Assembly (NCBI RefSeq): GCF_900143185.1
Contig: NZ_FSRQ01000005.1
Coordinates: 1-64,000 of the forward strand
DNA from: Chryseobacterium scophthalmum
GTDB taxonomy: Bacteria; Bacteroidota; Bacteroidia; Flavobacteriales; Weeksellaceae
Reading direction: 5' to 3'
Length of the DNA stretch: 64,000 nt
Numbering within the stretch: the stretch's first letter is position 1; the number at the start of each line of letters is the position of its first letter. The translations under genes and the position numbers were made by a program. Under the pieces are notes generated by a model. That model saw nothing but the letters and a program-made list of their open reading frames with translations. It made no database searches and was not told where the DNA came from. Shown here piece by piece: positions 55,973 through 63,749 of this stretch.

Positions 55973-57181
55973 TTATACTTTTTCAATCACCATTGCATAA
56001 CCTTGTCCGACACCGATACAAAGGGTACACAATGCATATTTTTTATTTTGCTTTTGAAGTTCAATAGCTGCAGAACCGATGATTCTCGCACCGGAAACTC
56101 CAAGTGGATGACCAATTGCAATCGCTCCACCGTTTGGATTTATTCTTGAATCGTCATCCTGTAAACCTAAACTTCTTGTTACTGCTAAAGATTGAGCAGC
56201 AAATGCTTCGTTTAGTTCGATTACATCCATATCATCTAATGAAAGATCTAATCTTTTCAATAGCTTCTGAGTTGCTTCAACAGGACCGATTCCCATGATT
56301 CTTGGTTCAACACCGGCAACAGATGAACCTAAAATCTTAGCTTTTGGTTTTAGACCATATTTTTTTACAGCTTCTTCACTTGCAAGAATTAAAGCAGCTG
56401 CTCCGTCATTCATTCCTGAAGCATTTCCTGCTGTTACTGTTCCGCCTTCTTTTCTGAAAGCTGGACGAAGTTTTCCTAATCCCTCCATTGAAGAAGTTGG
56501 CTTGATAAATTCGTCTGTATCGAAGATCTTTGGTTCGCCTTTTCTTTGTGGAATTTCAACTTTCACAATTTCTTCCGCCAATCTTCCGCTTTCTTGAGCT
56601 TTAGTTGCTTTTTGTTGAGACCAAAGCGCAAATTTGTCCTGGTCTTCACGGCTGATGTTGTGCATTTCTGCTAAATTTTCAGCAGTGTCGCCCATCGCAT
56701 CTACGCCATACATTTCTTTCATTTTCGGATTGACAAATCTCCATCCGAAAGTGGTATCAAACATCTGACTATCTCTACCAAAAGCAGTACTAGGTTTTGA
56801 CATCACATAAGGCGAACGCGTCATATGCTCAACTCCACCTGCGATGTAAATTTCACCTTCTCCAGAAGCAATCGAACGGAAAGCATTTGCCACTGCAGAC
56901 ATTCCTGAAGCGCACAATCTGTTTACTGTTTCACCTCCGATCTTATAAGGAAGACCAGCCAATAAAAGTCCCATCCTTGCTACGTTTCTGTTATCTTCAC
57001 CTGCCTGATTAGCACATCCGAAAATAACGTCCTCAATTTCCTCAACAGGAACTTCAGGATTTCTTGCCACAATTTCTTGAATAACAATCGCCGCCAAATC
57101 GTCTGCACGAACTTCTGAAAGTCCTCCAGACAATTTTGAAATGGGTGTTCTTACATAATCTATGATATATACGTTGTTCAT
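55973..57181 (-). CDS. paaJ: 3-oxoadipyl-CoA thiolase (PaaJ)
   Basis: This 402-residue thiolase cleaves 3-oxoadipyl-CoA (and 3-oxo-5,6-dehydrosuberyl-CoA). The N-terminal catalytic Cys is in 'VNRLCASGMSAVANAFRSIA' (near 90), the catalytic His in 'GGAIAIGHPLGVSGARIIG' (near 354), and the second Cys in 'LCTLCIGVGQGYAMVIE' (near 386). Length is standard. The context in the paa run supports PaaJ over other acetyl-CoA acyltransferases. It starts 63 bases after the end of the DUF6624 gene. Confidence 0.94.
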   Translation of the reverse strand: MNNVYIIDYVRTPISKLSGGLSEVRADDLAAIVIQEIVARNPEVPVEEIEDVIFGCANQAGEDNRNVARMGLLLAGLPYKIGGETVNRLCASGMSAVANAFRSIASGEGEIYIAGGVEHMTRSPYVMSKPSTAFGRDSQMFDTTFGWRFVNPKMKEMYGVDAMGDTAENLAEMHNISREDQDKFALWSQQKATKAQESGRLAEEIVKVEIPQRKGEPKIFDTDEFIKPTSSMEGLGKLRPAFRKEGGTVTAGNASGMNDGAAALILASEEAVKKYGLKPKAKILGSSVAGVEPRIMGIGPVEATQKLLKRLDLSLDDMDVIELNEAFAAQSLAVTRSLGLQDDDSRINPNGGAIAIGHPLGVSGARIIGSAAIELQKQNKKYALCTLCIGVGQGYAMVIEKV

Positions 57182-57244
57182 AATTTTTATTTGAAAAATT
57201 TAAGAATGAGAAATTCTGAAAATTACTATATTCTCTTTTTCTAT

Positions 57245-57940
57245 TTATTTGTTTTTATTTCTTATTTCTAAAACCTGTTGTAAAGTATAAGGTTCGTATT
57301 TAAAGTCCTTCCCGAACATTCTTTCAGCATCTTCCTCAATAGTAGAATCAAATCCGGCCTCTTTTCTTCTTTTATTTACATTTTTAAGATCTTTAACAGG
57401 CCATACAAAATTGATAAAAACCTGTTTCCCATCTTTATCCTTTGTCATTTCTCCTTTTCCCTGTGTTCCGTAGATCTGTTCTTTGTTTTCATTCATCAGA
57501 TATCTGTCTTCCATCATCGCAACCCATGTAAAAGGAATTTCTTTCTTTTTTCCAGCTTCCTTAATGAGAGGCAGATATTTTCCAATCTTTGTTGAATGTT
57601 GAATGACATACCATGCCGCCTGATTCGTAGGCTCTCCTACCAATGTTTTGCCTGGGTAGCCATATTGAGAAATAATGTTTTTAATTTTCTGCATATTCAG
57701 GCTGTCGTGTTCCGCAACCAATTGCCAGTTTTTCTTTTCAAACTCTTCTTTATCAATATTCAGATCTTTCAGTAATTTATCCTTTTTTTCTGGAGTTATT
57801 TCGGAGTCAAAAAGCATTCTGTAGCCCTGATCTACTTTCATGATTTCATCGAGTTCTTTTTTCAAAACTTCGTTTACTTTCTGCTGAGCATTCATCAGAA
57901 AAGTTAAAAGCGTGAAAAGCAGTAAAAACATTTTTCTCAT
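57245..57940 (-). CDS. DUF6624-type secreted protein
   Basis: The protein has 231 residues with a signal peptide (1-18, ending LMNAQ). The conserved-looking core is 'ISQYGYPGKTLVGEPTNQAA' (about 90-109), then 'WYVIQHSTKIGKYLPLIKEA' and 'MMEDRYLMNENKEQIYGTQG'. This fits the DUF6624 family, common and scattered in Bacteroidota. No paa role is known; its position between paaI and paaJ may be coincidental. Function unknown. Confidence 0.75.
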   Translation of the reverse strand: MRKMFLLLFTLLTFLMNAQQKVNEVLKKELDEIMKVDQGYRMLFDSEITPEKKDKLLKDLNIDKEEFEKKNWQLVAEHDSLNMQKIKNIISQYGYPGKTLVGEPTNQAAWYVIQHSTKIGKYLPLIKEAGKKKEIPFTWVAMMEDRYLMNENKEQIYGTQGKGEMTKDKDGKQVFINFVWPVKDLKNVNKRRKEAGFDSTIEEDAERMFGKDFKYEPYTLQQVLEIRNKNK

Positions 57941-57967
57941 ATTGTTTAAATTTGATGGTTGGTGCTT

Positions 57968-58381
57968 TTACAAATCGGTTACTTTTTTTCCGATTTTATA
58001 GACTGTTCCGACAAATTTTGCAATCAATTCTTCGTTTTGATTCGTAATTTTAATGTCGTAAACAGCGGTTTTTCTTGTATCGTTTACCAAGATACTTTCT
58101 GCTCTGAAAATATCACCCTCTTTTCCTGCTTTCGTAAAATTGATGATACAGTTCAATGCAACAGCTGCATCTCCGGAATTGTTGGACGAAAATGCCAATG
58201 CAGAATCCGCAAAAGCAAACGTAACGCCTCCGTGAACGGTTTTCAACCCATTAATCATTTCCTTTTTGATGGGCATTTCGAGTAGACAATAATTTTCTTT
58301 TACTTCGATCATCTTGATATTCATCCATTGGGAAAAATAATCCTGATCAAACATATATTCTGCAACCTGTCTTGGATTCAT
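57968..58381 (-). CDS. paaI: PaaI-type acyl-CoA thioesterase
   Basis: The protein has 137 residues with a hot-dog fold. It has 'INGLKTVHGGVTFAFADSAL' (about 43-62; His-Gly-Gly with the downstream Asp as in PaaI), followed by 'VNDTRKTAVYDIKITNQN'. It hydrolyses hydroxyphenylacetyl-CoA and related dead-end esters in the pathway. It follows the small hypothetical gene by 2 bases. Confidence 0.92.
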   Translation of the reverse strand: MNPRQVAEYMFDQDYFSQWMNIKMIEVKENYCLLEMPIKKEMINGLKTVHGGVTFAFADSALAFSSNNSGDAAVALNCIINFTKAGKEGDIFRAESILVNDTRKTAVYDIKITNQNEELIAKFVGTVYKIGKKVTDL

Positions 58382-58383
58382 TT

Positions 58384-58698
58384 TTAATTTCTGCTTGTTA
58401 TTTCTTCATATAATTCGTCCACCAATTTGTCATAAACACTCATGGTTTTACCGAGAATTATCTGCTCGTATGAAAGGTCTTCTGAATTTGATGGATTTTC
58501 AGTTGGATAAGGAGCATTTAAATTTATACCGTCTTCATTGGCAATTCTTTTGATCAGCTCTTTATATTTTTCATTAAATCTACCCAATAACTCAAGCTTT
58601 TCTTTATCATCGTCTATTGAAGAAAGTTCCTGAATTAAATATTCTTTTTCAATGAGAAGCCTTGTTTCTAACTCGGCGCGAAATCCATCTATATCCAT
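58384..58698 (-). CDS. small hypothetical protein
   Basis: The protein has 104 residues, acidic and helical, beginning MDIDGFRAELETRLLIEKEY and containing 'DKEKLELLGRFNEKYKELIK'. No signal or membrane segment. I do not recognise a family. Its tight spacing to paaI (2 bases) implies translation in the same message. It starts just after the E3 hairpin. Confidence 0.6.
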   Translation of the reverse strand: MDIDGFRAELETRLLIEKEYLIQELSSIDDDKEKLELLGRFNEKYKELIKRIANEDGINLNAPYPTENPSNSEDLSYEQIILGKTMSVYDKLVDELYEEITSRN

Positions 58699-58707
58699 TT
58701 TTTAATG

Positions 58708-58806
58708 TAATAATTTAACAATGTAGCAGTTTACCAATTGAGATTCTTCGCTTTGCTCAGAATGACAGACAAATTGCGACATTGTTAGATTGGTATATTG
58801 TTACAT
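58708..58806. repeat. octamer-array hairpin E3 (hypothetical gene/paaH junction)
   Basis: Left arm TAATAATT, TAACAATG, TAGCAGTT, TACCAATT; the right arm is the inverse and overlaps the paaH stop codon (the TAA is part of TAACAATA on the minus strand). The loop is GAGATTCTTCGCTTTGCTCA followed by GAATGACA, the best copy of the central module. Confidence 0.88.
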
Positions 58807-59934
58807 TTTACGAAGTAACGGGCTTTGTCTGTATCTTTCTTCCTGATATTCTTCGTAAAGACTTTGAAGGGTTTCGGAGATCTTTGCATATCCAATTTCT
58901 TTTCCCCAAGCCAATAATCCCTTTGGATAATTCACTCCTTTTTGCATTGCCAATTCTAAATCTTCATCATTCGCAACACCTAATCTTTTTGCTTCAACTG
59001 CTTCATTGATCAACATCGAAATAATTCTTAAAAATATTTGTTGATAAAGAGCTTCATCTTTTTGAGCAACCGGTTTTACAGCATCTTCACTATAATCGTA
59101 GAAACCTTTTCCGGTTTTTCTGCCGTGAAGTTTTGCTTCAGACATTCTTTGCTGAAGGAGAGATGGTTTGTATTTCGGGTCGTAGAAATATTCGTTGTAA
59201 ACCGTTTTTGTTACTGAGAAATTGACATCAACTCCAATTAAATCCATTAATTCAAAAGGGCCCATTTTGAAGTTTCCAATTATTTTCATAGCATCATCAA
59301 CCTGTTCTACAGTGGCGATATTTTCTTCAACAATTCTCAAACCTTCACCATAGTAAGGACGAGCAATTCTGTTAACGATAAATCCTGGAATATCCTTTGC
59401 AATAACTGGAATTTTACCCCAATCTTTCATCAGATTATAGATTTTTTCCGCTAAAGATTTTTCTGTCAGTAAAGATGGAATAACTTCAACTAAAGGCATC
59501 AAAGGAGCCGGATTAAAGAAGTGAATTCCGATGAAACGTTCCGGTTTTTGTAATTCCGCACCAAGAGAGGTGATGGAAATAGAGGATGTATTGGAACCAA
59601 TTACACAGCTTTCAGAAACGTGTTTCTCTAATTCTGTGAAAACCTTGGTTTTAATTTCTTTGTTTTCAATGATAGCTTCGATTACTAATTCGCAATCTTT
59701 GAAGTCTTTCAATTCTGTAGCAATGGAAATGTTAGTTAAAATTTCAGTCATTTTCTCTGCCGAAATTTTTTGTTTATCAACCAATTTGGTTAATGTTTTT
59801 TCCAAACCTACAGTTGCCGTTTCTACTTGTTTTGCATTGGCGTCATAGACCCAAACTTTGCATCCGTTCGTTGCGGCTACTTGTGCGATGCCAATTCCCA
59901 TCGTTCCGGCACCGATAATTCCTACATTCGTCAT
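58801..59934 (-). CDS. paaH: 3-hydroxyacyl-CoA dehydrogenase PaaH
   Basis: This 377-residue enzyme begins MTNVGIIGAGTMGIGIAQVA; a longer frame to 59952 runs through the E4 repeat and is rejected. The NAD-binding GxGxxG is at 8-13, 'IGIHFFNPAPLMPLVEVIPS' with the catalytic His region near 130, and 'IPGFIVNRIARPYYGEGLRI' near 175. The C-terminus contains a second 3HCDH helical domain. It oxidises 3-hydroxyadipyl-CoA. The start codon lies 4 bases from the E4 hairpin and the stop codon is inside E3. Confidence 0.93.
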   Translation of the reverse strand: MTNVGIIGAGTMGIGIAQVAATNGCKVWVYDANAKQVETATVGLEKTLTKLVDKQKISAEKMTEILTNISIATELKDFKDCELVIEAIIENKEIKTKVFTELEKHVSESCVIGSNTSSISITSLGAELQKPERFIGIHFFNPAPLMPLVEVIPSLLTEKSLAEKIYNLMKDWGKIPVIAKDIPGFIVNRIARPYYGEGLRIVEENIATVEQVDDAMKIIGNFKMGPFELMDLIGVDVNFSVTKTVYNEYFYDPKYKPSLLQQRMSEAKLHGRKTGKGFYDYSEDAVKPVAQKDEALYQQIFLRIISMLINEAVEAKRLGVANDEDLELAMQKGVNYPKGLLAWGKEIGYAKISETLQSLYEEYQEERYRQSPLLRKM

Positions 59935-59938
59935 AATG

Positions 59939-60006
59939 TAACAGTGTATCAATGTAACAATGCAACAATCACTGTTAAACTGCTACATTGGTACATTGTT
60001 ATATTA
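59939..60006. repeat. octamer-array hairpin E4 (paaH/paaG junction)
   Basis: Left arm TAACAGTG, TATCAATG, TAACAATG; the right arm is the inverse (TAACAATG, TACCAATG, TAGCAGTT in reading of the minus strand). There is no central module. It leaves only a few bases to the paaH start codon. Confidence 0.85.
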
Positions 60007-60010
60007 ATTC

Positions 60011-60811
60011 TTATTTTCCTTTATAATTAGGTTTTCTTTTTTCTAAAAATGCTTGTACTCCTTCTTTGAAGTCTTCTGTTTCTGCAGCTTCTTGTTGAAG
60101 ATCGCCTTCCAATTCCAATTGTTCTTTCAATGTGTTATCGTAAGAATTGGCGAATGCTTTTTTGGTTAATTTTAAACCAACAGTCGGCATATTGGATACT
60201 TTTTCTAAAATTTCCATTGATTTTGAATTAAATTCTTCTTCAGTGAAAACCTCAGCTACCAAACCATAAGCTTTTGATTCTTCAGCAGACAGTTTTTTTC
60301 CTGTAAATGCTAAGTAATTTGCCAATTGTCTCCCCAATAATTTAGGTAAAAAATATGTACCTCCTGTATCAGGAATTAATCCAATATTTGAAAATGCCTG
60401 AGAGAAATACGCTTTATTATTAGCTAAAACAAAGTCACAAATTAAGGCTAACATTGCTCCAGCTCCTACAGCCGGACCGTTTACCAAAGCAACAACCGGT
60501 TTTCTGCAACGGGTAATTTCAAGCACCAAAGGATTGTAATAATCTGTTACAATTCTTCTGATGATGTCGTTATCATGATGCTCACTACCCTGAACAAATG
60601 CATCATCCAAGTTCTGACCAGAACAAAAAGCTCTTCCTCGCCCTGAAATCGCCACACATCTTACTGTAGGATCATCACTACATTCTTTAATAAAATCTTT
60701 TAAATCTCCCAAAGATGGCTTTGTAAGCGCATTCATCGTTTCAGGCTGATTGAGGTAAGCAATTTTAAGCTTTCCGTCAAAATGTGATTCAATATCAAGT
60801 TGTGTGTACAT
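60011..60811 (-). CDS. paaG: PaaG-type 1,2-epoxyphenylacetyl-CoA isomerase (enoyl-CoA hydratase family)
   Basis: The protein has 266 residues with a crotonase fold. It has the oxyanion-hole pattern 'GRGRAFCSGQNLDDAFVQGS' (near 56-75) and 'GPAVGAGAMLALICDFVLAN' (near 106-125). The catalytic-Asp region is 'SNIGLIPDTGGTYFLPKLLG' (near 137). In the paa run this is the isomerase converting the epoxide to the oxepin. PaaF (2,3-dehydroadipyl-CoA hydratase) is not separately visible, so this protein might do both jobs, or PaaF may be elsewhere. Confidence 0.88.
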   Translation of the reverse strand: MYTQLDIESHFDGKLKIAYLNQPETMNALTKPSLGDLKDFIKECSDDPTVRCVAISGRGRAFCSGQNLDDAFVQGSEHHDNDIIRRIVTDYYNPLVLEITRCRKPVVALVNGPAVGAGAMLALICDFVLANNKAYFSQAFSNIGLIPDTGGTYFLPKLLGRQLANYLAFTGKKLSAEESKAYGLVAEVFTEEEFNSKSMEILEKVSNMPTVGLKLTKKAFANSYDNTLKEQLELEGDLQQEAAETEDFKEGVQAFLEKRKPNYKGK

Positions 60812-60882
60812 AGTTTTTTAATTTAAAGATTAAATTATTTAAAAATTCAAAGATTTAATAATGCACTAATTTAGTCATAATG

Positions 60883-60968
60883 TAGCAATTTACCAGTCTA
60901 ACAATGCAACAATTGTAATGTCATGCTGAATATACTGGTAAACTGTTACATTGTTATATTGCGACATT
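60883..60968. repeat. octamer-array hairpin E5 (paaG/paaD junction)
   Basis: The left arm starts TAGCAATT, TACCAGTC, TAACAATG, CAACAATT. The right arm is the inverse, with TACTGGTA, AACTGTTA, CATTGTTA. A short loop (about 18 bases, ending CATGCTGAATA) may be a degenerate remnant of the module. Confidence 0.82.
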
Positions 60969-60972
60969 AATT

Positions 60973-61452
60973 CTAGTGGCATTTAAAATAATCAAAAGGT
61001 TCTAAACAGTCTAAACATTGATACGAAGCCTTACATAAAGTAGACCCGAATCGGCTGATCTGTTTTGAATTCATCGAACCACAACGTGGACATTTTTTAG
61101 GTTTCCCAATGTGATGTTCGTCGGCTCCTTTTTCGGGAGGTGAAATTCCGTAAACACGAAGTTTTTCTCTCGCTTCATCTGTCAGCCAATCTGTCGTCCA
61201 AATCGGAAACATTTTGGTAACTACTTTCGCATCCCAACCGTTTTCTTTCATCAATTTGATGATGTCTTCTTCAATGGTAAACATAGCGGGACAGGCAGAA
61301 TAAGTCGGCGTAATCGTTACTTCACAAGAATTCTCGCTCGTAATTTTCGCTTCTCTCACAATGCCCAATTCCACAATATTGATTACCGGAATTTCCGGAT
61401 CGGGAACGAGTTCTAATATTTCTAAAGGATTTTTCAATTTCAAATCTAACAA
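60973..61452 (-). CDS. paaD: 1,2-phenylacetyl-CoA epoxidase subunit PaaD
   Basis: The protein has about 159 residues with an MIP18/DUF59 fold ('LELVPDPEIPVINIVELGIV' near 14-33). The C-terminal zinc-binding segment has 'CPRCGSMNSKQISRFGSTLC' and 'YQCLDCLEPFDYFKCH'. PaaD is needed for full epoxidase activity, probably in iron or iron-sulfur handling. The annotated start is TTG at 61450-61452, which lies inside the E6 repeat; another TTG at 61441-61443 is outside it. No ATG is available. Confidence 0.9.
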   Translation of the reverse strand: MLDLKLKNPLEILELVPDPEIPVINIVELGIVREAKITSENSCEVTITPTYSACPAMFTIEEDIIKLMKENGWDAKVVTKMFPIWTTDWLTDEAREKLRVYGISPPEKGADEHHIGKPKKCPRCGSMNSKQISRFGSTLCKASYQCLDCLEPFDYFKCH

Positions 61453-61514
61453 TTTAACAATGTATCAATGTAACAATCATTGCTAGACTGTTAGATTGAT
61501 ATATTGGTACATTT
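61447..61514. repeat. octamer-array hairpin E6 (paaD/paaC junction)
   Basis: Left arm TAACAATT, TAACAATG, TATCAATG, TAACAATC; right arm the inverse after a 5-base loop. No central module. The start region of paaD lies in the foot of this hairpin. Confidence 0.85.
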
Positions 61515-61516
61515 TA

Positions 61517-62266
61517 TTACCAAGTACATCCCGGATATGCTCTCTGCATATATTGCAATTCACAAAGCATAAATCCGAAATATTCTGTATGATATCCTGT
61601 TCTTGATTTTGGTTGCATGAAAGGGTTTGCAGGATATTCTAAACCGAAATCTGTAAAATCTTTTTGTGTAATCGCTAAAAACTCTTCGTAAAGAGCATCT
61701 GCATTTGGAGCAATATTTAAAGCTACCAAATCATCTTCTCCTTCTGTTTTTGCGAATAAACCTTTTGTGTATTCCCAAATATTTTCAATCGCTTTTTCTA
61801 AACGGGATTTACTTTCTTCCGTTCCCTGAGCAAAAATTTTCATCCAAGAAGCAGTATGAGTATAGTGATATCTTACTTCTTTCAAAGACTTCTGAGCAAT
61901 TGCAGAAAGTTCTTCATTTGTAGAATTTGATAATGCTTCATACATCAACTTTTGATACACCGAAAAAACGTAAACTTTTAAAATCGTCTGAGCATAATCT
62001 TCGTTCGGAAGTTCTGTCCAGTGTGCATTTACATATTCGTGTTCGTATCTTAGGAAAGCTAAATCATCTTCGCTTTTTCCGTTGTCAATAACTCTTGAAG
62101 CATAAACGTAAAAATTGTTTGCCTGACCTAGTTCATCCAAAGCAATGTTTGTTAATGCAATATCTTCCTCCAAATAAGGACCTTCACCGCACCACGCAGA
62201 CAAACGCTGTCCCATAATGAAACTGTCGTCTGCAAGTTTTAATAAATAATTATATAATGGGTTCAT
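61517..62266 (-). CDS. paaC: 1,2-phenylacetyl-CoA epoxidase subunit PaaC
   Basis: This 249-residue ferritin-like protein is the non-catalytic partner of PaaA in the epoxidase. It shows the family features 'EDIALTNIALDELGQANNFY' (near 34-53), 'ALSNSTNEELSAIAQKSLKE' and the helix-rich 'FAQGTEESKSRLEKAIENIW'. Length matches. It lies between paaB and paaD with an AT-rich 7-mer hairpin on the paaB side. Confidence 0.93.
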   Translation of the reverse strand: MNPLYNYLLKLADDSFIMGQRLSAWCGEGPYLEEDIALTNIALDELGQANNFYVYASRVIDNGKSEDDLAFLRYEHEYVNAHWTELPNEDYAQTILKVYVFSVYQKLMYEALSNSTNEELSAIAQKSLKEVRYHYTHTASWMKIFAQGTEESKSRLEKAIENIWEYTKGLFAKTEGEDDLVALNIAPNADALYEEFLAITQKDFTDFGLEYPANPFMQPKSRTGYHTEYFGFMLCELQYMQRAYPGCTW

Positions 62267-62271
62267 TTTTA

Positions 62272-62334
62272 TAGAATTTAGAAATTAGAGGTTAGAAATT
62301 AGACTAAATTCTAGAATCTAACTTCTAACTTCTT
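62272..62334. repeat. 7-mer-array hairpin in the paaC/paaB junction
   Basis: TTAGAAA, TTAGAGG, TTAGAAA and TTAGACT on the left are followed by an inverted array (CTAACTTCTAACTTC) on the right. This is the same design as the octamer elements, with another unit. It does not carry the central module. Confidence 0.82.
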
Positions 62335-62336
62335 TA

Positions 62337-62618
62337 TTACATATTTTTTACATCGTTTGGAATGTCGTAGAACGTCGGGTGACGGTACAATTTGTCATCA
62401 GCAGGATCAAAGAAAGCTTCTTTATCAATTCCTTCTGAAGTCACGATATATTTACTTGGAACAACCCAAACTGAAGTTCCTTCTTTTCTTCTTGTATAAA
62501 CGTCTCTTGCATTCTGCAAAGCCATTTCTGCTGTTGGTGCCTGTACAATTCCAACGTGTTTGTGAGATAATCCCGGTTTAGTCTGAATAAACACTTCCCA
62601 CATATCTAAATTTGCCAT
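62337..62618 (-). CDS. paaB: 1,2-phenylacetyl-CoA epoxidase subunit PaaB
   Basis: The protein has 93 residues from MANLDMWEVF (62618), because the longer frame to 62663 is repeat-derived. The conserved core is 'MWEVFIQTKPGLSHKHVGIV' followed by 'APTAEMALQNARDVYTRRKE' and 'GTSVWVVPSKYIV'. PaaB bridges two PaaAC heterodimers in the epoxidase. It follows PaaA after E7 and precedes paaC. Confidence 0.93.
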   Translation of the reverse strand: MANLDMWEVFIQTKPGLSHKHVGIVQAPTAEMALQNARDVYTRRKEGTSVWVVPSKYIVTSEGIDKEAFFDPADDKLYRHPTFYDIPNDVKNM

Positions 62619-62633
62619 AAATAAAATTAAATT

Positions 62634-62731
62634 TAACAATGTATCAATGTACCAGTTTACCAATGAGATGCTTCGACAAGCTCAGCATGACAATGATTGT
62701 TACATTTTTACATTGGTATATTGTTATATTG
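62634..62731. repeat. octamer-array hairpin E7 (paaB/paaA junction)
   Basis: Left arm TAACAATG, TATCAATG, TACCAGTT, TACCAATG; right arm the inverse, overlapping the paaA stop codon, which is the TAA of TAACAATA on the minus strand. The loop carries GAGATGCTTCGACAAGCTCA followed by GCATGACA, a copy of the central module. Confidence 0.88.
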
Positions 62732-63662
62732 AAATTTTTTCTTGTTTTTCTGCAAAAGCTATCGCTGCCTCTTTTACCCAAAGGTTTTCCTGCTGTGCTT
62801 TTACTTTTGTCTGCAATCTTTTCTTATTACAAGGTCCATTTCCTTTTAAGATCTCCATGAACTCATCCCAAGGAAGTTCTCCGAAATCATAATGTTGTCT
62901 TTCCTCGTTCCATTTTAAATCTTTATCCGGGACAGTTAATCCTAAGAATTCAGCCTGAGAAACGGTAACGTCGATAAATCTCTGACGAAGACTGTCGTTA
63001 CTTTCTCTTTTTACTCTGTAATTCATAGAAATTTTTGAGTTTGGTGAACTGTCATCATTTGGACCAAACATCATTAAAGCCGGCCACCAGAAACGATTTA
63101 ACGAAGCCTGAGCCATTTCTTTCTGTTGCTTTGTACCACGACAAAGTGCCATCAAAATCTCGTAACCTTGTCTTTGGTGGAAAGATTCTTCTTTACAGAT
63201 TTTCACCATCGCTCTTGAATAAGGACCGTAAGAATTCCCCATCAACATTACCTGATTCATAATTGCAGCACCATCAACCAACCAGCCGATTGCGCCGATA
63301 TCTGCCCAACTCAATGTCGGATAATTGAAAATACTTGAATATTTCGCTTTTCCTTCTAACATATCGTCGTAGGTAGCATCTCTGTCCGCTCTGATGGTTC
63401 CGTTTCCTAGCGTTTCAGTTGCAGAATACAAGTATAAACCATGACCTGCCTCATCCTGAACTTTAGCCAAAAGAGCCATTTTTCTTCTCAAAGAAGGCGC
63501 TCTGGAAATCCAGTTGGCTTCCGGCAACATTCCGACAATCTCAGAATGCGCGTGCTGTGAAATCTGACGAACCAATAATTTTCTGTAATCATCAGGCATT
63601 ACATCTTTTGGTTCTACTTTATTTTCGTCGTGTACGTATTGTACAAATTTTTCTAAATCCAT
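62724..63662 (-). CDS. paaA: 1,2-phenylacetyl-CoA epoxidase catalytic subunit PaaA
   Basis: The protein has 312 residues with a ferritin-like four-helix core and di-iron site. Its metal-ligand region is '[20 protein letters not shown]' (about 67-86), and '[20 protein letters not shown]' (near 145) has the second E-x2-H. The usual ligands of the BMM-like di-iron fold are therefore visible. It adds the epoxide to phenylacetyl-CoA using electrons from PaaE. Length and neighbours (E, B, C) match the standard paaABCDE order. Confidence 0.95.
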   Translation of the reverse strand: MDLEKFVQYVHDENKVEPKDVMPDDYRKLLVRQISQHAHSEIVGMLPEANWISRAPSLRRKMALLAKVQDEAGHGLYLYSATETLGNGTIRADRDATYDDMLEGKAKYSSIFNYPTLSWADIGAIGWLVDGAAIMNQVMLMGNSYGPYSRAMVKICKEESFHQRQGYEILMALCRGTKQQKEMAQASLNRFWWPALMMFGPNDDSSPNSKISMNYRVKRESNDSLRQRFIDVTVSQAEFLGLTVPDKDLKWNEERQHYDFGELPWDEFMEILKGNGPCNKKRLQTKVKAQQENLWVKEAAIAFAEKQEKISI

Positions 63663-63675
63663 AATTTTTCCAATT

Positions 63676-63743
63676 TAACAATGTATCAGTCTAACAATGT
63701 ACCAATGATTGTTACACTGGTAAATTGATATATTGTTACATTA
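63676..63743. repeat. octamer-array hairpin E8 (paaA/paaE junction)
   Basis: Left arm TAACAATG, TATCAGTC, TAACAATG, TACCAATG; right arm the inverse directly after a single base. It is a near-continuous perfect hairpin without central module. Confidence 0.88.
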
Positions 63744-63749
63744 ATTTAA

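Noticed and set aside
62619..62663. Extended PaaB N-terminus
   Set aside because: It is translated from the E7 octamer array; the family start is MANLDMWEVF.
54316..63743. Repeated octamer arrays as a CRISPR array
   Set aside because: Units are contiguous and lack spacers of constant length; there are no cas genes and the halves are inverted.
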